Positions 54,882 to 63,366 of a stretch of 64,000 nucleotides of DNA are shown in pieces (position 1 is the first letter of the stretch; the number at the start of each line of letters is the position of its first letter). The notes under the pieces are model-generated. The model was not told the origin of the DNA, did not search any database, and saw only the letters and a list, made by a program, of their open reading frames with translations. Location: positions 1-64,000 of the forward strand of contig NZ_NNBK01000003.1 of NCBI RefSeq assembly GCF_002803075.1, given 5' to 3'. The position numbers and the translations under genes were made by a program. The stretch is from Streptomyces sp. CB01373. GTDB lineage: Bacteria > Actinomycetota > Actinomycetes > Streptomycetales > Streptomycetaceae.

Positions 54882-55622
54882 ATGAAACGTCTCGTGACAG
54901 TCGTCACCGGCGGTGGCCGGGGCATCGGGGCCGCGATCTGCCGGCGGCTGGCCGCCGACGGGCACGACGTGGTCGTGGGGTACGTCGACGACACCGCGGC
55001 CGCCGAGGCGGTGGCCGACGAGGTGCTCGAGGCCGGGGCGCGCGGGGTGACCGTACGCATGGACACCTCCGTGGAGGCGGACGTCGAGCGGCTCTTCGAG
55101 ATGGCGGAGGAGCGGCTCGGGCCGGTGACGGGACTGGTGAACAACGCCGGGGTGAGCGGACCGCTGGGCCGGCTCGCCGACACCGACACCGCCGACCTGC
55201 GCCGCGTCGTGGACGTCAACCTCCTGGGCACACTGCTGTGTTCGCGCCGTGCGGCCCAGCTGATGGCGCCCCGGAAGAACGGCGTGATCGTGAACGTGTC
55301 GTCCGCGGCCGCCACACTCGGCAGCCCCGGGGAGTTCGTCCACTACGCCGCGACCAAGGCCGCCGTGGACGCCTTCACCGTCGGCCTGGCCAAGGAGCTC
55401 GGCCCGGACGGCATCCGCGTCAACGCGGTCGCGCCCGGCATGATCGACACCCAGATGCACACGGCGATGGGCGACCCGGACCGGGTGCGGCGCGCGGCCG
55501 GAAACATCCCGCTGGGCCGGGCGGGCCGGGCGGAGGAGATCGCCGCGGCCGTCGCATGGCTGATGTCACCTGACGCCTCCTACACGACGGGAGCGGTACT
55601 GCGGGTGTCGGGCGGACGCTGA
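54882..55622 (+). CDS. SDR family oxidoreductase
   Basis: 246 aa. TGGGRGIGAAICRRL cofactor loop, NNAGVSGPLG, catalytic Ser in VNVSSAAATLGSPG and YAATK, with the C-terminal SYTTGAVLRVSGGR. GGAGG is 5 bases before ATG 54882; ATG 54852 in the same frame is less likely. TAGGAT at 54835-54840 is a possible -10 box. It is a single-gene unit; the substrate is unknown. Confidence 0.87.
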   Translation: MKRLVTVVTGGGRGIGAAICRRLAADGHDVVVGYVDDTAAAEAVADEVLEAGARGVTVRMDTSVEADVERLFEMAEERLGPVTGLVNNAGVSGPLGRLADTDTADLRRVVDVNLLGTLLCSRRAAQLMAPRKNGVIVNVSSAAATLGSPGEFVHYAATKAAVDAFTVGLAKELGPDGIRVNAVAPGMIDTQMHTAMGDPDRVRRAAGNIPLGRAGRAEEIAAAVAWLMSPDASYTTGAVLRVSGGR

Positions 55623-55689
55623 GCCGGAACCGGGCCGCAGGGACCGGTCGGCCCGGCTCGGTGCGGCGACCGCCCGTGGACCGGGGACG

Positions 55690-55869
55690 TCAGGCGGCCG
55701 CGATGAGCTCGTCCCTCATCGCGGCGGCCCACTCGATCACCAGCAGCTCGTACGCCGCACGCTCCTGGGCCGACAGGGACCCGCCTGAGCGCAGCCACAG
55801 CGACCGGATCTGCTCATTCAGCTCGGCGGCGGACCGCACGGAACCAGAGGCCACTGAATCGGGGAACAT
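55690..55869 (-). CDS. Small hypothetical protein
   Basis: 59 aa (61 from GTG 55875), mostly helical, acidic and soluble: AAELNEQIRSLWLRSGGSL then AQERAAYELLVIEWAAAMRDE. TAGGCT lies 6 bases before ATG 55869, so it is leaderless. This type is recurrent in Streptomyces. No function can be given. Confidence 0.65.
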   Translation of the reverse strand: MFPDSVASGSVRSAAELNEQIRSLWLRSGGSLSAQERAAYELLVIEWAAAMRDELIAAA

Positions 55870-56001
55870 GGCCACAGCCTAGGGGCAAGGACTGACACTG
55901 CGCTACCGGACGGCTACAGCGGCCGTATGGACTCGGTCACGCGTACGCGTCCCGGATGCCGCTCCGAACGGTCGTCGGGCACGCGTACGCGTGCGGTGCC
56001 C

Positions 56002-56802
56002 TCAGCGGCGCCGCAGGTGGTGGCGCTTGCGCCAGGCGACCGCGGTGCCGAGCACGGCCGGCACCACGATGGAGGCCATCGCCAGGAGGAAGGCCGGAGA
56101 GGTCGGTGCGGAGGCGCGGGCACCGGCGACGGCGTACGCGGCGGTGTTGGGGATCGAACCGAGGGCCGTGGCGAGCAGGAACGCCGTCCAGCCCATGCGG
56201 GAGACGGCGGCGCAGTAGTTGGCGGCCCAGAACGGGACGCCCGGGAAGAGCCGGGCCGCCATCATCGAACGGAATCCGTGCCGGCTGAGCTGCCCGTCCG
56301 CCGCCGTCAGGAGCCGGCCGCGCAGCAGCGGGCGCAGCGCGTCCTGGCCCAGCAGGCGGCCGAGGCCGAAGGCCGCCCCGGCGCCCAGGACCGTGCCGGC
56401 CAGCGCCGCCGCGAGGCCCAGGTACGACCCGAACAGGGCGCCCGCGGCCAGGTTCAGCAGCGGCCGCGGCACGAACGCCACCGTGCACAGGCCGTACGCC
56501 GCCGCGAACGCCAACGCCGCGGCGACCCCGCCCAGTTGGGGCGGCCAGCCGTGCGCCAGCAGCCGCTGCGGCTCGAAGAGCAGCACGGACACTCCGGCCG
56601 CTGTGAGCAGGGCGAGAAGCAGACAGAGCCGTGCCCAGGGGGACAGCAGTACACGCGCCCAGCGGGCGGGAGAGGCGGACGCAGACGTGGCCGGGACGAC
56701 CGGGACCGGCGGGGCCGCGGGGACGGCGGCGGCCGGCTCGGTGGCGGCGGCCCGGGGAGAGGCCGTGGCGGTGCCCCCAGAGCGGGTGGTGGCATCGAGC
56801 AT
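56002..56802 (-). CDS. TVP38/TMEM64 family membrane protein
   Basis: 266 aa. A Pro/Ala/Thr-rich cytosolic N-terminus of about 45 aa, then about six membrane helices with the family core: VAFVPRPLLNLAAGALFGSY, GAGAAFGLGRLLG, FRSMMAARLFPGVPFWAANY and AVSRMGWTAFLLATALGSIP. It is in the same superfamily as DedA proteins (see 61205). These are proposed lipid scramblases or flippases; the role here is inferred. Confidence 0.87.
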   Translation of the reverse strand: MLDATTRSGGTATASPRAAATEPAAAVPAAPPVPVVPATSASASPARWARVLLSPWARLCLLLALLTAAGVSVLLFEPQRLLAHGWPPQLGGVAAALAFAAAYGLCTVAFVPRPLLNLAAGALFGSYLGLAAALAGTVLGAGAAFGLGRLLGQDALRPLLRGRLLTAADGQLSRHGFRSMMAARLFPGVPFWAANYCAAVSRMGWTAFLLATALGSIPNTAAYAVAGARASAPTSPAFLLAMASIVVPAVLGTAVAWRKRHHLRRR

Positions 56803-57115
56803 TCGGTGACATTAGCGGACGGATGCCGGTGATCGCCGCATGGCCCGGCGCACGGGAGCCGTCCGCCGCCCTGAAAACCGTTCGACGGACGGCAGGGGTC
56901 TCGTGAATGATCGGTCCCATGTTCCGGCACGCCTTCGTCCTCGCAGCATCCGCGGTCGCGGATGCCCCGGAGGCTGCCGTCCCGATCCTCGTCGCCGCAG
57001 TCGACGGCGCCCGAAGCTGACCCTCCCCGGACCGTCCGGCGGACCCCTCAGGGGGAGGGTCGGCCATCCCGTGGGGTCCCGCAGCGCAGCACCTACCAGG
57101 CTTCGAGGTACAGCC
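56803..57115. other. 313-base region before tuf
   Basis: It contains the tuf promoter and a long leader. A 37-codon open frame (56907-57020, starting [10 protein letters not shown]) has Streptomyces-like codon bias in part and could be a leader peptide, but there is no RBS. An imperfect G/C hairpin lies at about 57038-57057, before the RBS. No other gene is seen. Confidence 0.5.
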
Positions 57116-58285
57116 ATGCCCAAGACGGCGTACGTACGCACCAAACCGCATCTCAACATCGGCACGATGGGTCATGTCGACCACGGCAAGACCACGTTGA
57201 CCGCCGCCATCACCAAGGTGCTGGCCGAGCGCGGCTCCGGCACCTTCGTCCCGTTCGACCGCATCGACCGGGCCCCGGAGGAGGCCGCGCGCGGTATCAC
57301 CATCAACATCGCGCACGTCGAGTACGAGACCGACACCCGGCACTACGCGCACGTGGACATGCCGGGCCATGCCGACTACGTCAAGAACATGGTGACCGGG
57401 GCCGCGCAGCTCGACGGCGCGATCCTCGTCGTCTCCGCGCTCGACGGGATCATGCCGCAGACCGCCGAACACGTGCTGCTCGCCCGGCAGGTGGGTGTGA
57501 ACCACATCGTCGTCGCCCTCAACAAGGCCGACGCCGGCGACGAGGAACTCATCGACCTCGTCGAGCTGGAGGTCCGCGACCTGCTCACCTCGCACGGCTT
57601 CGGCGGCGACGCGGTCCCCGTCGTACGGGTCTCCGGGCTGCGTGCCCTGGAGGGCGACCCGCGCTGGACGGCGTCGATCGAGGCGCTGCTCGACGCGGTG
57701 GACACCTATGTGCCGATGCCCGAGCGGTACCTGGACGCGCCGTTCCTGCTGCCGGTGGAGAACGTGCTCACCATCACCGGCCGCGGAACCGTGGTGACGG
57801 GCGCGGTCGAGCGCGGCACGGTCCGCGTCGGCGACCGGGTCGAGGTGTTGGGTGCCGGTCTGGAGACGGTGGTCACCGGCCTGGAGACCTTCGGCAAACC
57901 CATGGAGGAGGCGCAGGCCGGGGACAACGTGGCGCTGCTGCTGCGCGGGGTGCCGCGTGACGCGGTCCGACGCGGCCACGTCGTCGCGGCGCCGGGCAGT
58001 GTGGTCCCGCGCCGGCGCTTCACCGCGCGGGTGTACGTGCTGTCGGCGCGTGAGGGCGGCCGCACGACACCGCTGGCCACCGGCTACCGGCCGCAGTTCT
58101 ACATCCGCACGGCGGACGTGGTGGGCGACATCGACCTCGGTGAGGCGGCCGTGGCGCGGCCCGGCGACACCGTCACGGTGACGGTGGAGCTGGGGCGCGA
58201 GGTGCCTCTGGAGCCGGGGCTGGGTTTCGCTGTCCGTGAGGGCGGCCGCACCGTCGGCGCGGGGACCGTGACCGCCGTGGTGTGA
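57116..58285 (+). CDS. tuf3: Elongation factor Tu, divergent extra copy (tuf3 type)
   Basis: 389 aa. GTPase motifs are [10 protein letters not shown] (P-loop), RGITIN (switch I), DMPGHADY (Met where the usual Tu has Cys), NKAD and SGL. Domains 2 and 3 are complete ([13 protein letters not shown]). It carries aminoacyl-tRNA to the ribosome. It is shorter and more divergent than the main EF-Tu, matching the known third tuf gene of Streptomyces, which responds to nutrient stress and may tolerate EF-Tu-targeting antibiotics. GAGG lies 8 bases before ATG 57116. It stands alone, not with the rpsL-fusA cluster. Confidence 0.92.
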   Translation: MPKTAYVRTKPHLNIGTMGHVDHGKTTLTAAITKVLAERGSGTFVPFDRIDRAPEEAARGITINIAHVEYETDTRHYAHVDMPGHADYVKNMVTGAAQLDGAILVVSALDGIMPQTAEHVLLARQVGVNHIVVALNKADAGDEELIDLVELEVRDLLTSHGFGGDAVPVVRVSGLRALEGDPRWTASIEALLDAVDTYVPMPERYLDAPFLLPVENVLTITGRGTVVTGAVERGTVRVGDRVEVLGAGLETVVTGLETFGKPMEEAQAGDNVALLLRGVPRDAVRRGHVVAAPGSVVPRRRFTARVYVLSAREGGRTTPLATGYRPQFYIRTADVVGDIDLGEAAVARPGDTVTVTVELGREVPLEPGLGFAVREGGRTVGAGTVTAVV

Positions 58286-58407
58286 GTCGGGTGCAGGGGC
58301 TCGTGGGCGCCGGGGACCGCCGGCCGGTGTCAGCCGGCCGGCGGTCCCCCCACCTGGGGCGCGACAGGGCCGTCCGAGGTTTGATGGACCGGCACAATGG
58401 ACGCGTG

Positions 58408-59250
58408 ATGGAGCCGATACCCGTGACCCGACCCGTCGATCACGGGACCGCCAAGCTGATGCCCGACGTCGACCGCGAACGGGCCTGGCTGCTGACCGTG
58501 GACGGCGCGCCGCAGTCGTACGTCGACCTGGACGCGCCCGCCCACCTGGAGTTCGAGTACACGCGGAGGCTCGGCCACGCCCTGGACACGGTCGCGGAGC
58601 CGGGCTCCCCGCTGGACGTGCTGCACCTCGGCGGGGGCGCCCTCACCCTGCCGCGATACGTGGCGGCGACCCGGCCCGGCTCCCGGCAGGACGTCGTCGA
58701 GGCCGACCACGGCCTGCTGGAGATGGTCGTCGACCATCTGCCGCTGCCGGACGGAGCCGACGTCTCGCTGCACACCGCCGACGCCCGCGCCTGGCTGGAA
58801 GCCGCCCCCGGCGACTCGGCGGACGTCCTGATCGCGGACGTCTTCGGCGGCTCGCGGGTGCCGGCCCACCTCACGTCCCTCGGCTACATCCGCGAGGCCG
58901 AGCGCGTGCTGCGCCCGGACGGCGTCTATCTCGCCAACCTCGCCGACGCCGCTCCGTTCGCCTTCCTGCGTTCCCAACTCGCCACCCTGGCGGCGGTGTT
59001 CGAGGAGCTCGCGCTGATCGCCGAACCCGCGGTGCTGCGCGGCCGCCGCTTCGGCAACGCGGTGCTGCTCGCCGCGCACCGCCCCCTCGACGTGGCCGCG
59101 CTGACCCGGCGGACCGCCTCCGACGCGTTCCCCGCCCGCGTCGAACACGGCGTCGCGCTGGAGGAGTTCACCGGGGATGCCGAGCCGGTGCGGGACGACC
59201 GGGCCGTACCGTCGCCCGAGCCTCCGGAGGGCGCGTTCGGCATCGGCTGA
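58408..59250 (+). CDS. Spermidine synthase-like methyltransferase-fold protein
   Basis: 280 aa. A polyamine-synthase Rossmann fold: VDLDAPAHLEFEYTRRLG, VLHLGGGALTLPRYVA (SAM/dcSAM loop), VVEADHGLLEMV, ADVLIADVFGGS and PDGVYLANLAD. The catalytic Asp pattern of true spermidine synthases is only partly kept, so it may be another aminopropyl- or methyl-transferase. CACAAT at 58393-58398 is 6 bases before GTG 58405, so the mRNA is leaderless; ATG 58408 follows at once. Confidence 0.82.
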   Translation: MEPIPVTRPVDHGTAKLMPDVDRERAWLLTVDGAPQSYVDLDAPAHLEFEYTRRLGHALDTVAEPGSPLDVLHLGGGALTLPRYVAATRPGSRQDVVEADHGLLEMVVDHLPLPDGADVSLHTADARAWLEAAPGDSADVLIADVFGGSRVPAHLTSLGYIREAERVLRPDGVYLANLADAAPFAFLRSQLATLAAVFEELALIAEPAVLRGRRFGNAVLLAAHRPLDVAALTRRTASDAFPARVEHGVALEEFTGDAEPVRDDRAVPSPEPPEGAFGIG

Positions 59251-59294
59251 CCGGCGCCGGCCCGGAGCCGCCGCGGGTGCCGGACAGCCGCCCG

Positions 59295-60320
59295 TCAGCC
59301 CCCGGTCGGGGTTCCGTGCAGCCGGACCGTGCTGAGGATCTTCATGATGGTCGCGGTGGGGACCTCGTCGCCCACACCCTTGGCGCCGTAGAAGTTCCAG
59401 GACACGAAGTCCCCGGCGGAGTTCTTGAAGCCGAAGGAGAGCGCCTTGCCGTCGCTCGCGCACTTGCCCTTCTGGGGCGTGTTGCTCGACTGGGCCCAGG
59501 CGATACTGCCCTTGATGCCCGACGTGGTCGTGTAGGGCTTGGCCTTCTGGTCGAACGTCAGGCTCTTCTTGTCGGGCTGGGTGTAACCGCCGTAGACCCA
59601 CCAGCCCACGGTGTTCACGGCCACCTCGTCGGTGTTCTTGGCGCCGTCGGCGCCCTTGGTGCCCGCCGCGGCGAGCGAGGTGTTCTCCTCGCGGCCGCCC
59701 TTGTCGGCGGCGGACGTGCACCACTTGGTCTTGTACTCGGCCACCCCGGACATGATGGTGAGCGGCTTGCCGCTCTTGTGGTCTTCGAATCCGATGCTCA
59801 GACCCGCGGACTGCACCTCCCAGTCGGCCGGGACGTCGAAGGCGACGCCCCGCTTGGGGTTCACGACGACCTTCCAGCCGGGAACCGTCGGCTTCTCGGT
59901 CTCCGTGCCGCGCGGGTTGTCGTCCGAGTCCGAGCCCGATTCCGAGTCCGAGGCGCTCGGTTCGGCGGAGGCGGAAGCAGTGGGGGACGGGCTCGACTTG
60001 GTGTCGTTCGACCCGCCGTCGGCCTTGTCGTCCTTGCCCCCGCCGAGCACCAGGAAGCCGGTCACCGCGGTGGTCAGGGCCACGGCCGTGAGGCAGAGGA
60101 TCGCGACGAGCTTCGTCCGGTCGCCGCCCCCGCCCGGCTGCTTCGGCGACTCGGGGCCGCCTATCTGTGTGGGCGCACCCCACTGAGGTTGCTGGGCATA
60201 TGGGTTGGGCTGCTGGTAGCCGGGCTGCTGATAGGGATTCGGCTGCTGGTATCCCGGCTGCTGATACGGGTTGTTCTGCGGGTTCTGCTCGCCCCCGGGC
60301 GGCTGCTGTCCTGGCCACAT
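59295..60320 (-). CDS. Membrane-anchored protein with PYQQP repeats
   Basis: 341 aa. N-terminal cytosolic Gln/Pro/Tyr-rich tail with the 11-aa unit NPYQQPGYQQP twice, then a transmembrane helix (LVAILCLTAVALTTAVTGFLV), a Ser/Asp/Glu-rich linker and an extracytoplasmic domain of about 190 aa (WKVVVNPKRGVAFDVPADW, ENTSLAAAGTKGA, VNTVGWWVYGGYTQPDKKSL, SWNFYGAKGVGDEVPTATIM). Family unassigned. TAGGGT lies 8 bases before ATG 60320, consistent with a leaderless start. Similar Pro/Tyr/Gln tails occur in septal and kinase-linked actinobacterial proteins. Confidence 0.8.
   Translation of the reverse strand: MWPGQQPPGGEQNPQNNPYQQPGYQQPNPYQQPGYQQPNPYAQQPQWGAPTQIGGPESPKQPGGGGDRTKLVAILCLTAVALTTAVTGFLVLGGGKDDKADGGSNDTKSSPSPTASASAEPSASDSESGSDSDDNPRGTETEKPTVPGWKVVVNPKRGVAFDVPADWEVQSAGLSIGFEDHKSGKPLTIMSGVAEYKTKWCTSAADKGGREENTSLAAAGTKGADGAKNTDEVAVNTVGWWVYGGYTQPDKKSLTFDQKAKPYTTTSGIKGSIAWAQSSNTPQKGKCASDGKALSFGFKNSAGDFVSWNFYGAKGVGDEVPTATIMKILSTVRLHGTPTGG
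60203..60268 (-). repeat. 33-bp tandem repeat encoding NPYQQPGYQQP
   Basis: Two consecutive 33-base units with silent and few changes inside the gene at 59295, coding for the cytosolic Pro/Gln/Tyr tail. Confidence 0.75.
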
Positions 60321-60451
60321 GGGCAGTAACCCTAGTGGCGCCAGGGACACGATTCGGTCACCAGCTTTTGTCAGGGACGTACCAGTAGGGCGTGCCATTG
60401 CCGCGTGCGGGCTCTGGCCCGAACGGGCTACTGATGAGTAACATTCCGAAC

Positions 60452-60904
60452 ATGAGTGCTGACCAGATGTCGATCGGCGAGATGCTCGCCGCCACCGTGC
60501 CGATGGCCCGGACCCTGAACCTCGAATTCCGTCGGACCACGCCGGAACGGGCGGAGGTCGCCCTGCCGGACCAGGCCGACTATCACAACCACGTGGGCGG
60601 GCCGCACGCCGGCGCGATGTTCACGCTGGGGGAGTCCGCGAGCGGGGCCATAGTGCTGGCCGCGTTCGGCGACCAGCTCTCGCGTGCCGTGCCGCTCGCC
60701 GTACGGGCCGAGATCGCCTACCGGAAGCTGGCCATGGGTGCCGTCACCGCCACCGCGACCCTGGGCCGTCCGGCCGCCGACGTCGTCGCGGAGCTGGACG
60801 CGGGACAGCGGCCGGAGTTCCCGGTGTCGGTCGAGATCCGGCGCGCGGACGGAGAAGTGACGGGAGAGATGACCGTCGTCTGGACCCTGCGGCCCAACGG
60901 CTGA
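60452..60904 (+). CDS. Hotdog-fold thioesterase-like protein (DUF4442/PaaI)
   Basis: 150 aa from ATG 60452, which has TAACAT (60439-60444) 7 bases upstream and is probably leaderless; ATG 60434 adds six residues. The hotdog core is NHVGGPHAGAMFTLGESASGA, then PLAVRAEIAYRKLAMGAVTA and VSVEIRRADGEVTGEMTVVW. It likely hydrolyses an acyl-CoA. It is divergent from the PYQQP-repeat protein. Confidence 0.85.
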   Translation: MSADQMSIGEMLAATVPMARTLNLEFRRTTPERAEVALPDQADYHNHVGGPHAGAMFTLGESASGAIVLAAFGDQLSRAVPLAVRAEIAYRKLAMGAVTATATLGRPAADVVAELDAGQRPEFPVSVEIRRADGEVTGEMTVVWTLRPNG

Positions 60905-60960
60905 GCCGCTGCCGCCGCCCTCTGCGCGGCCGCGGAGCACCGGGGCCGCGCAACACCGGG

Positions 60961-61010
60961 GGCGGACACCCGCCCCCGGGGCGGACACCCGCCCCCGGGG
61001 CGGACACCCG
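60961..61010 (+). repeat. 19-bp tandem repeat with hairpins
   Basis: Unit GGCGGACACCCGCCCCCGG at 60961 and 60980, and a partial third copy at 60999. Each GGGCGG-ACAC-CCGCCC forms a 6-bp stem, so the array may act as a repeated transcription stop or an mRNA end after the thioesterase gene. Confidence 0.7.
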
Positions 61011-61204
61011 GCGCCCCCTCCAGGCGGCGGCGCCGGTCCGCCGGGAAAGACGGTGCGTGCGAGGGAACTGCCCGGTCGCGGCCGGGAACGCGGGCGCGAT
61101 CCGCGGGAGCCGCCCGGCCGGGCCGACCCGGTAGGCTTCCGAGGGGGCGTGTCTCGCGGCGCTCCGCAGCAGCACAGGGACGCGAAAACGGGGAGGAACC
61201 TGCG

Positions 61205-61861
61205 GTGCACGTCCAGGAATGGCTCGACACGGTACCCGCTGCCGCCGTCTACGCCTTGGTCGGCCTGGTGATCGGTCTGGAGAGCCTGGGCATCCCGCTG
61301 CCCGGCGAGATCGTCCTGGTCTCGGCGGCCCTGCTGTCCTCGCAGCACGCGGGCATCAACCCGGTCGTCCTGGGTGTGTGCGCCACCGTCGGCGCGGTCG
61401 TCGGCGACTCCATCGGCTACGCCATCGGCCGCAAGGGCGGCCGGCCGCTGCTCGCCTGGCTGGGGAAGAAGTTCCCCAAGCACTTCGGCGAGGGGCACAT
61501 CGCGACCGCCGAGCGCTCCTTCGAGAAGTGGGGCATGTGGGCGGTCTTCTTCGGCCGCTTCGTCGCCCTGCTGCGCATCTTCGCCGGCCCCCTGGCGGGC
61601 GTGCTGCACATGCCGTACTGGAAGTTCCTCGTCGCCAACGTCCTCGGCGGCATCTGCTGGGCGGGCGGCACCACGGCGGTCATCTACTACGTGGGTGTCG
61701 TGGCCGAGTCCTGGCTGAAGAAGTTCTCCTGGCTCGGCCTGGTGGCGGCCGTGCTCATCGGGCTCGGCTCGATGCTGGTGCTCAAGCGCAAGGCGAAGAA
61801 GGCGGAGGCGAGCGCGCGGCCCGAGACCGAGGAGCCCGAACCGGTTCCCGCCGGGGAGTAG
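61205..61861 (+). CDS. DedA family membrane protein
   Basis: 218 aa. SNARE-associated (VTT) domain: VIGLESLGIPLPGEIVLVSA, GDSIGYAIGRKGG, FFGRFVALLRIFAGPLAGVL and MPYWKFLVANVLGGICWAGG with four to five membrane helices, and a charged C-terminal tail. DedA proteins are proposed undecaprenyl-phosphate or phospholipid flippases. GGAGG lies 8 bases before GTG 61205. Confidence 0.9.
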   Translation: MHVQEWLDTVPAAAVYALVGLVIGLESLGIPLPGEIVLVSAALLSSQHAGINPVVLGVCATVGAVVGDSIGYAIGRKGGRPLLAWLGKKFPKHFGEGHIATAERSFEKWGMWAVFFGRFVALLRIFAGPLAGVLHMPYWKFLVANVLGGICWAGGTTAVIYYVGVVAESWLKKFSWLGLVAAVLIGLGSMLVLKRKAKKAEASARPETEEPEPVPAGE

Positions 61862-61898
61862 CCGGACGCCCTCCCCGAGGGGGCGCGGGCGGCCGGTC

Positions 61899-62426
61899 TC
61901 AGGCGTGCGCCTCGCGGTGCGCCTGCGCGAGCCGCGTGTACATCGTGCCGTTCAGGGTGATCCCCTCACGTTCCTCCCGCGTCAGCTCCCGCCTGACCTT
62001 CGCGGGAACACCGGCGACCAGTGATCCCGGCGGCACCCGCATGCCCTGCGGTACCAGTGCCTGCGCCGCCACCAGGGATCCGGCGCCGATCACCGCGCCG
62101 TTCAGCACGGTCGCCCCCATCCCGATCAGGCAGTCGTCCTCGACGGTCGCGCCGTGCACCACGGCGTTGTGCCCGATGGAGACGCGCTCGCCGACGCTTA
62201 CCGGGAAGCCGGGGTCGGCGTGCAGCGTGCAGTTGTCCTGGACGTTGCTGCCCGCGCCGACGGCGATCCGCTCCACGTCGCCGCGCAGCACCGCGCCGTA
62301 CCAGACGCTCGCGCCCGCACCCAGTGACACGTCACCGATCACCGTGGCCGTGGGTGCCAGGAACGCCCCCTCGTCCACCTGCGGCTCGCGGCCGCCGATG
62401 CCCACGATCAGCGCCTTGTCCGTCAT
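61899..62426 (-). CDS. Gamma carbonic anhydrase-like hexapeptide protein
   Basis: 175 aa left-handed beta-helix. It has the gamma-class landmarks: SVWYGAVLRGDVERIAVG, NVQDNCTLHADPGFPVSVG and VSIGHNAVVHG, with three His in positions to bind zinc. The closing PPGSLVAGVPAKVRREL helix is typical. Reversible CO2 hydration is likely; it could also be a PaaY-type thioesterase. AGGGAGA precedes ATG 62426. Confidence 0.87.
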   Translation of the reverse strand: MTDKALIVGIGGREPQVDEGAFLAPTATVIGDVSLGAGASVWYGAVLRGDVERIAVGAGSNVQDNCTLHADPGFPVSVGERVSIGHNAVVHGATVEDDCLIGMGATVLNGAVIGAGSLVAAQALVPQGMRVPPGSLVAGVPAKVRRELTREEREGITLNGTMYTRLAQAHREAHA

Positions 62427-62539
62427 CGTCGTTCTCCCTTTCGCCACATGGGTCCGACGGCACCGTACGTCATCCGGTGGGGTGAAGATCACAGACGTGC
62501 GACGCCATGGGCGTGGCCCGGGCTGAGTACGGTGAGCGG

Positions 62540-63331
62540 GTGCCCACGCGTAGGAACACGTTCTCATCATGGTGGCGCCGCCTTGCGCAGCGCGCCGTCC
62601 ACGCGGGCTGGGCCTGGGTGCAGCGCACGGGTTCCGTCACGGCGGAGTGCCCCGGACGCCTCCGCTTCGGCGCGATGGGAACAGGTACCAGGCTGGCCTT
62701 CCCGCTCGGCACGGTCTTCGGCGAACCGTGGATCCACCTCGGCGCGCACTGCATCGTGGGCGAGCAGGTCACGCTGACCGCCGGTCTGATGCCCGACCTG
62801 GACCTCGGCCCGGAGCCGATCCTGCGCATCGGGGACGGGGTGGTGCTCGGCCGCGGCAGTCACGTCATCGCCGACACCACGGTCACCATCGGCAGCGACT
62901 GCTACTTCGGCCCCTATGTCTACGTCACCTCGACCAACCACTCCTACGACGACCCGCACCAGCCCATCGGCAAGCAGTGGCCCCGGATGGAGCCGGTGGA
63001 GATCGGCTCCGGCTGCTGGGTCGGCACCGGCGCGGTGATCCTGCCCGGGGCGCGGATCGGGCGGAACGTCGTGGTGGCGGCCGGTGCCGTGGTGCGCGGC
63101 GAGGTACCCGACCACGCGGTGGTCGCGGGGGCGCCTGCCAAGGTCGTACGCCGCTGGACCACCGCCGAGGGCTGGCAGCCGCCGCTGCGGACCCCGGCTC
63201 CGGTGCCGATACCGCAGGGGATGACTCCGGAGCAGTTGCTGGCGCTTGCGGAGCTGGACGGGGAGAGCGCCGCCGAGTGGGACGGAGAGCCTGGTTCCCG
63301 GCTGGCCGGGCTGGAGACCGAGGGCGGCTGA
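62540..63331 (+). CDS. Hexapeptide-repeat acyltransferase (maltose/galactoside O-acetyltransferase type)
   Basis: 263 aa. A basic helical N-terminus (TRRNTFSSWWRRLAQRAV) that may touch the membrane, then a left-handed beta-helix with ILRIGDGVVLGRGSHVIAD, the catalytic His loop in YVTSTNHSYDDPH, GCWVGTGAVILPGARIGRN and the closing VVAGAPAKVVRRW. It transfers an acetyl or other acyl group to a sugar-like acceptor. TACGGT is 6 bases before GTG 62540 (leaderless). It is divergent from the gamma carbonic anhydrase-like gene. Confidence 0.85.
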   Translation: MPTRRNTFSSWWRRLAQRAVHAGWAWVQRTGSVTAECPGRLRFGAMGTGTRLAFPLGTVFGEPWIHLGAHCIVGEQVTLTAGLMPDLDLGPEPILRIGDGVVLGRGSHVIADTTVTIGSDCYFGPYVYVTSTNHSYDDPHQPIGKQWPRMEPVEIGSGCWVGTGAVILPGARIGRNVVVAAGAVVRGEVPDHAVVAGAPAKVVRRWTTAEGWQPPLRTPAPVPIPQGMTPEQLLALAELDGESAAEWDGEPGSRLAGLETEGG

Positions 63332-63366
63332 TCCGGTGCGGGCCGTCGGCGGGCCGGCCCCGCGGC

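Noticed and set aside
60954..61015. CRISPR array
   Set aside because: The repeats are directly adjacent with no unique spacers and only 19 bases long.
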